Of a DNA stretch of 6,949 nt, positions 6,218 through 6,949 are shown in pieces. Numbering within the stretch: position 1 is the stretch's first letter; every line of letters begins with the position of its first letter. The position numbers were made by a program, and so were the translations under genes. Below the pieces are notes generated by a model that did not search any database, was not told the DNA's origin, and worked only from the letters and a program-made list of their open reading frames with translations. Source of the DNA: Chloroflexota bacterium (lineage in GTDB: Bacteria; Chloroflexota; Limnocylindria; Limnocylindrales; CSP1-4); contig JACCXQ010000174.1 in NCBI GenBank assembly GCA_013696945.1, positions 1-6,949 of the forward strand, given 5' to 3'.

Positions 6218-6949
6218 CTAGTCGACGGCCGGTGGCGCGACGGCGTCGAGGACCGCGCGCACGACGGCGTCGCTCGTGATCCCCTCGGCCTCTCCCTCGA
6301 AGTTGCGGATCACCCGGTGACGCAGAGCGGGCAGGGCGACCGCGCGGATGTCGTCGGTGGCCACGTTGTAGCGGCCCTCGAGGAGCGCGTTGATCTTGCC
6401 GGCCAGGACGAGCGCCTGCGCGCCGCGCGGCGACCCGCCGTAGCGGACGTATGAACGCACCAGCTCGGGGGCACGGGCGTTGTCGGGGTGCGTCGCGGCG
6501 AGCACCGAGACGGCGTAGGCGGTGATGTGCGGAGCGATCGGCACGCTCCGTGCGAGACGCTGCATCTCCACCACTTCCGCCGCCGTGGCCACCTTGCGCG
6601 CCACTGAAGTCGTCGCGCCGGTGGTGCGATCGATGATCGTGACGAGGTCTTCCTCGCTCGGGAACGGGACCCAGAGCTTGAAGAGGAACCGGTCCAGCTG
6701 CGCCTCGGGGAGGGGATACGTCCCCTCCATCTCGAGCGGGTTCTGCGTCGCGAGGACGAAGAACGGCGGCGCGAGTGGGTGCCGCTCGCGAGCGACCGAG
6801 ACCTGTTGCTCCTGCATCGCCTCCAGGAGCGCCGACTGCGTCTTGGGCGTGGCACGGTTGATCTCGTCGGCCAGCAGGAGGTTGGCGAACACGGGCCCTG
6901 GCTGGAATCGGAACTGCCGCACGCCGTCCTGCTCGATGAGGACGTTGGT
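6218..6949 (-). CDS. MoxR-family AAA+ ATPase, 5' end missing
   Basis: The last 243 codons of a gene whose start lies beyond the high-coordinate edge; the reading frame is open to the window end. Residues are numbered within the fragment. It opens TNVLIEQDG, shortly upstream of the Walker B strand LLLADEINR (24-32). The MoxR hallmarks follow in order: [19 protein letters not shown] (33-51), sensor 1 in FVLATQNP (64-71, Asn70), [14 protein letters not shown] (75-88) with the probable arginine finger at Arg87, and sensor 2 in [10 protein letters not shown] (171-180, Arg175). The lid domain runs to the C-terminus. The Walker A loop is on the missing part, so catalytic competence cannot be fully checked, but every visible motif is intact. 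Full-length relatives are about 310-340 residues, so roughly a quarter is missing. MoxR proteins form hexameric rings that use ATP to remodel client proteins or help insert metal cofactors, together with vWA partners. Three vWA genes follow directly, which fits. A GTG at 6922 could be taken for a start but sits inside the conserved fold. Confidence 0.96.
   Translation of the reverse strand, partial: TNVLIEQDGVRQFRFQPGPVFANLLLADEINRATPKTQSALLEAMQEQQVSVARERHPLAPPFFVLATQNPLEMEGTYPLPEAQLDRFLFKLWVPFPSEEDLVTIIDRTTGATTSVARKVATAAEVVEMQRLARSVPIAPHITAYAVSVLAATHPDNARAPELVRSYVRYGGSPRGAQALVLAGKINALLEGRYNVATDDIRAVALPALRHRVIRNFEGEAEGITSDAVVRAVLDAVAPPAVD

Noticed and set aside
5366..6454. 362-codon open frame on the plus strand
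   Set aside because: It lies opposite the DUF58 and MoxR genes, whose family motifs are unmistakable. Its translation is a composition-driven string rich in Asp, Arg, Val and Ala with no motif, as expected antisense to GC-rich codons.
6218..6922. GTG at 6922 as a complete start of the MoxR gene
   Set aside because: The frame stays open to the window edge with matching MoxR sequence (TNVLIEQDG) before it, and the Walker A part would be missing. The gene is cut by the window, not short.

Overview
This is a compact, very GC-rich stretch coding almost entirely on the minus strand, so transcription runs from high to low coordinates. In that order it holds: the 3' part of a MoxR-family AAA+ ATPase gene (6949-6218, its start lies beyond the window); a soluble DUF58/von Willebrand A (vWA) protein (6199-5255); a membrane-anchored BatA-type vWA protein (5245-3110); a large membrane-anchored protein with two vWA domains flanking a glutamine-amidotransferase-like domain (3113-192); and the first 55 codons of a luciferase-like, probably F420-dependent, oxidoreductase (167-1, continuing out of the window). 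The gaps are 18, 9, -4 (ATGA overlap) and 24 nt. No terminator or promoter-sized gap is visible, so the genes look like one operon.

The strong G/C third-position preference, Ser/Pro-rich and Ala/Pro-rich linkers, the F420-type oxidoreductase and the style of the BatA and double-vWA proteins suggest a free-living high-GC bacterium. A Chloroflexota lineage (Limnocylindria/Ellin6529-like) is my best guess and an actinobacterium the alternative. This is inference from general resemblance, not from a marker gene.

MoxR ATPases typically pair with vWA proteins as chaperone-like or metal-insertion machines (RavA-ViaA, NorQ-NorD, CbbQ-CbbO), and the MoxR + DUF58 + BatA layout is the core of the Bacteroides-type 'aerotolerance' (Bat) cluster. 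Here the ATPase and DUF58 protein look cytosolic. The two large proteins each have two N-terminal membrane helices, a big domain block predicted outside the membrane, and a C-terminal helix followed by a basic cytosolic tail. The substrate or process served cannot be read from the sequence.

The most notable points are four vWA domains in three consecutive genes; the parallel architecture of the two membrane proteins, as if one were an expanded paralogue of the other; a Cys-His-Cys insertion right after the metal-binding motif of one vWA domain; and an incomplete metal site in the BatA-type vWA domain.
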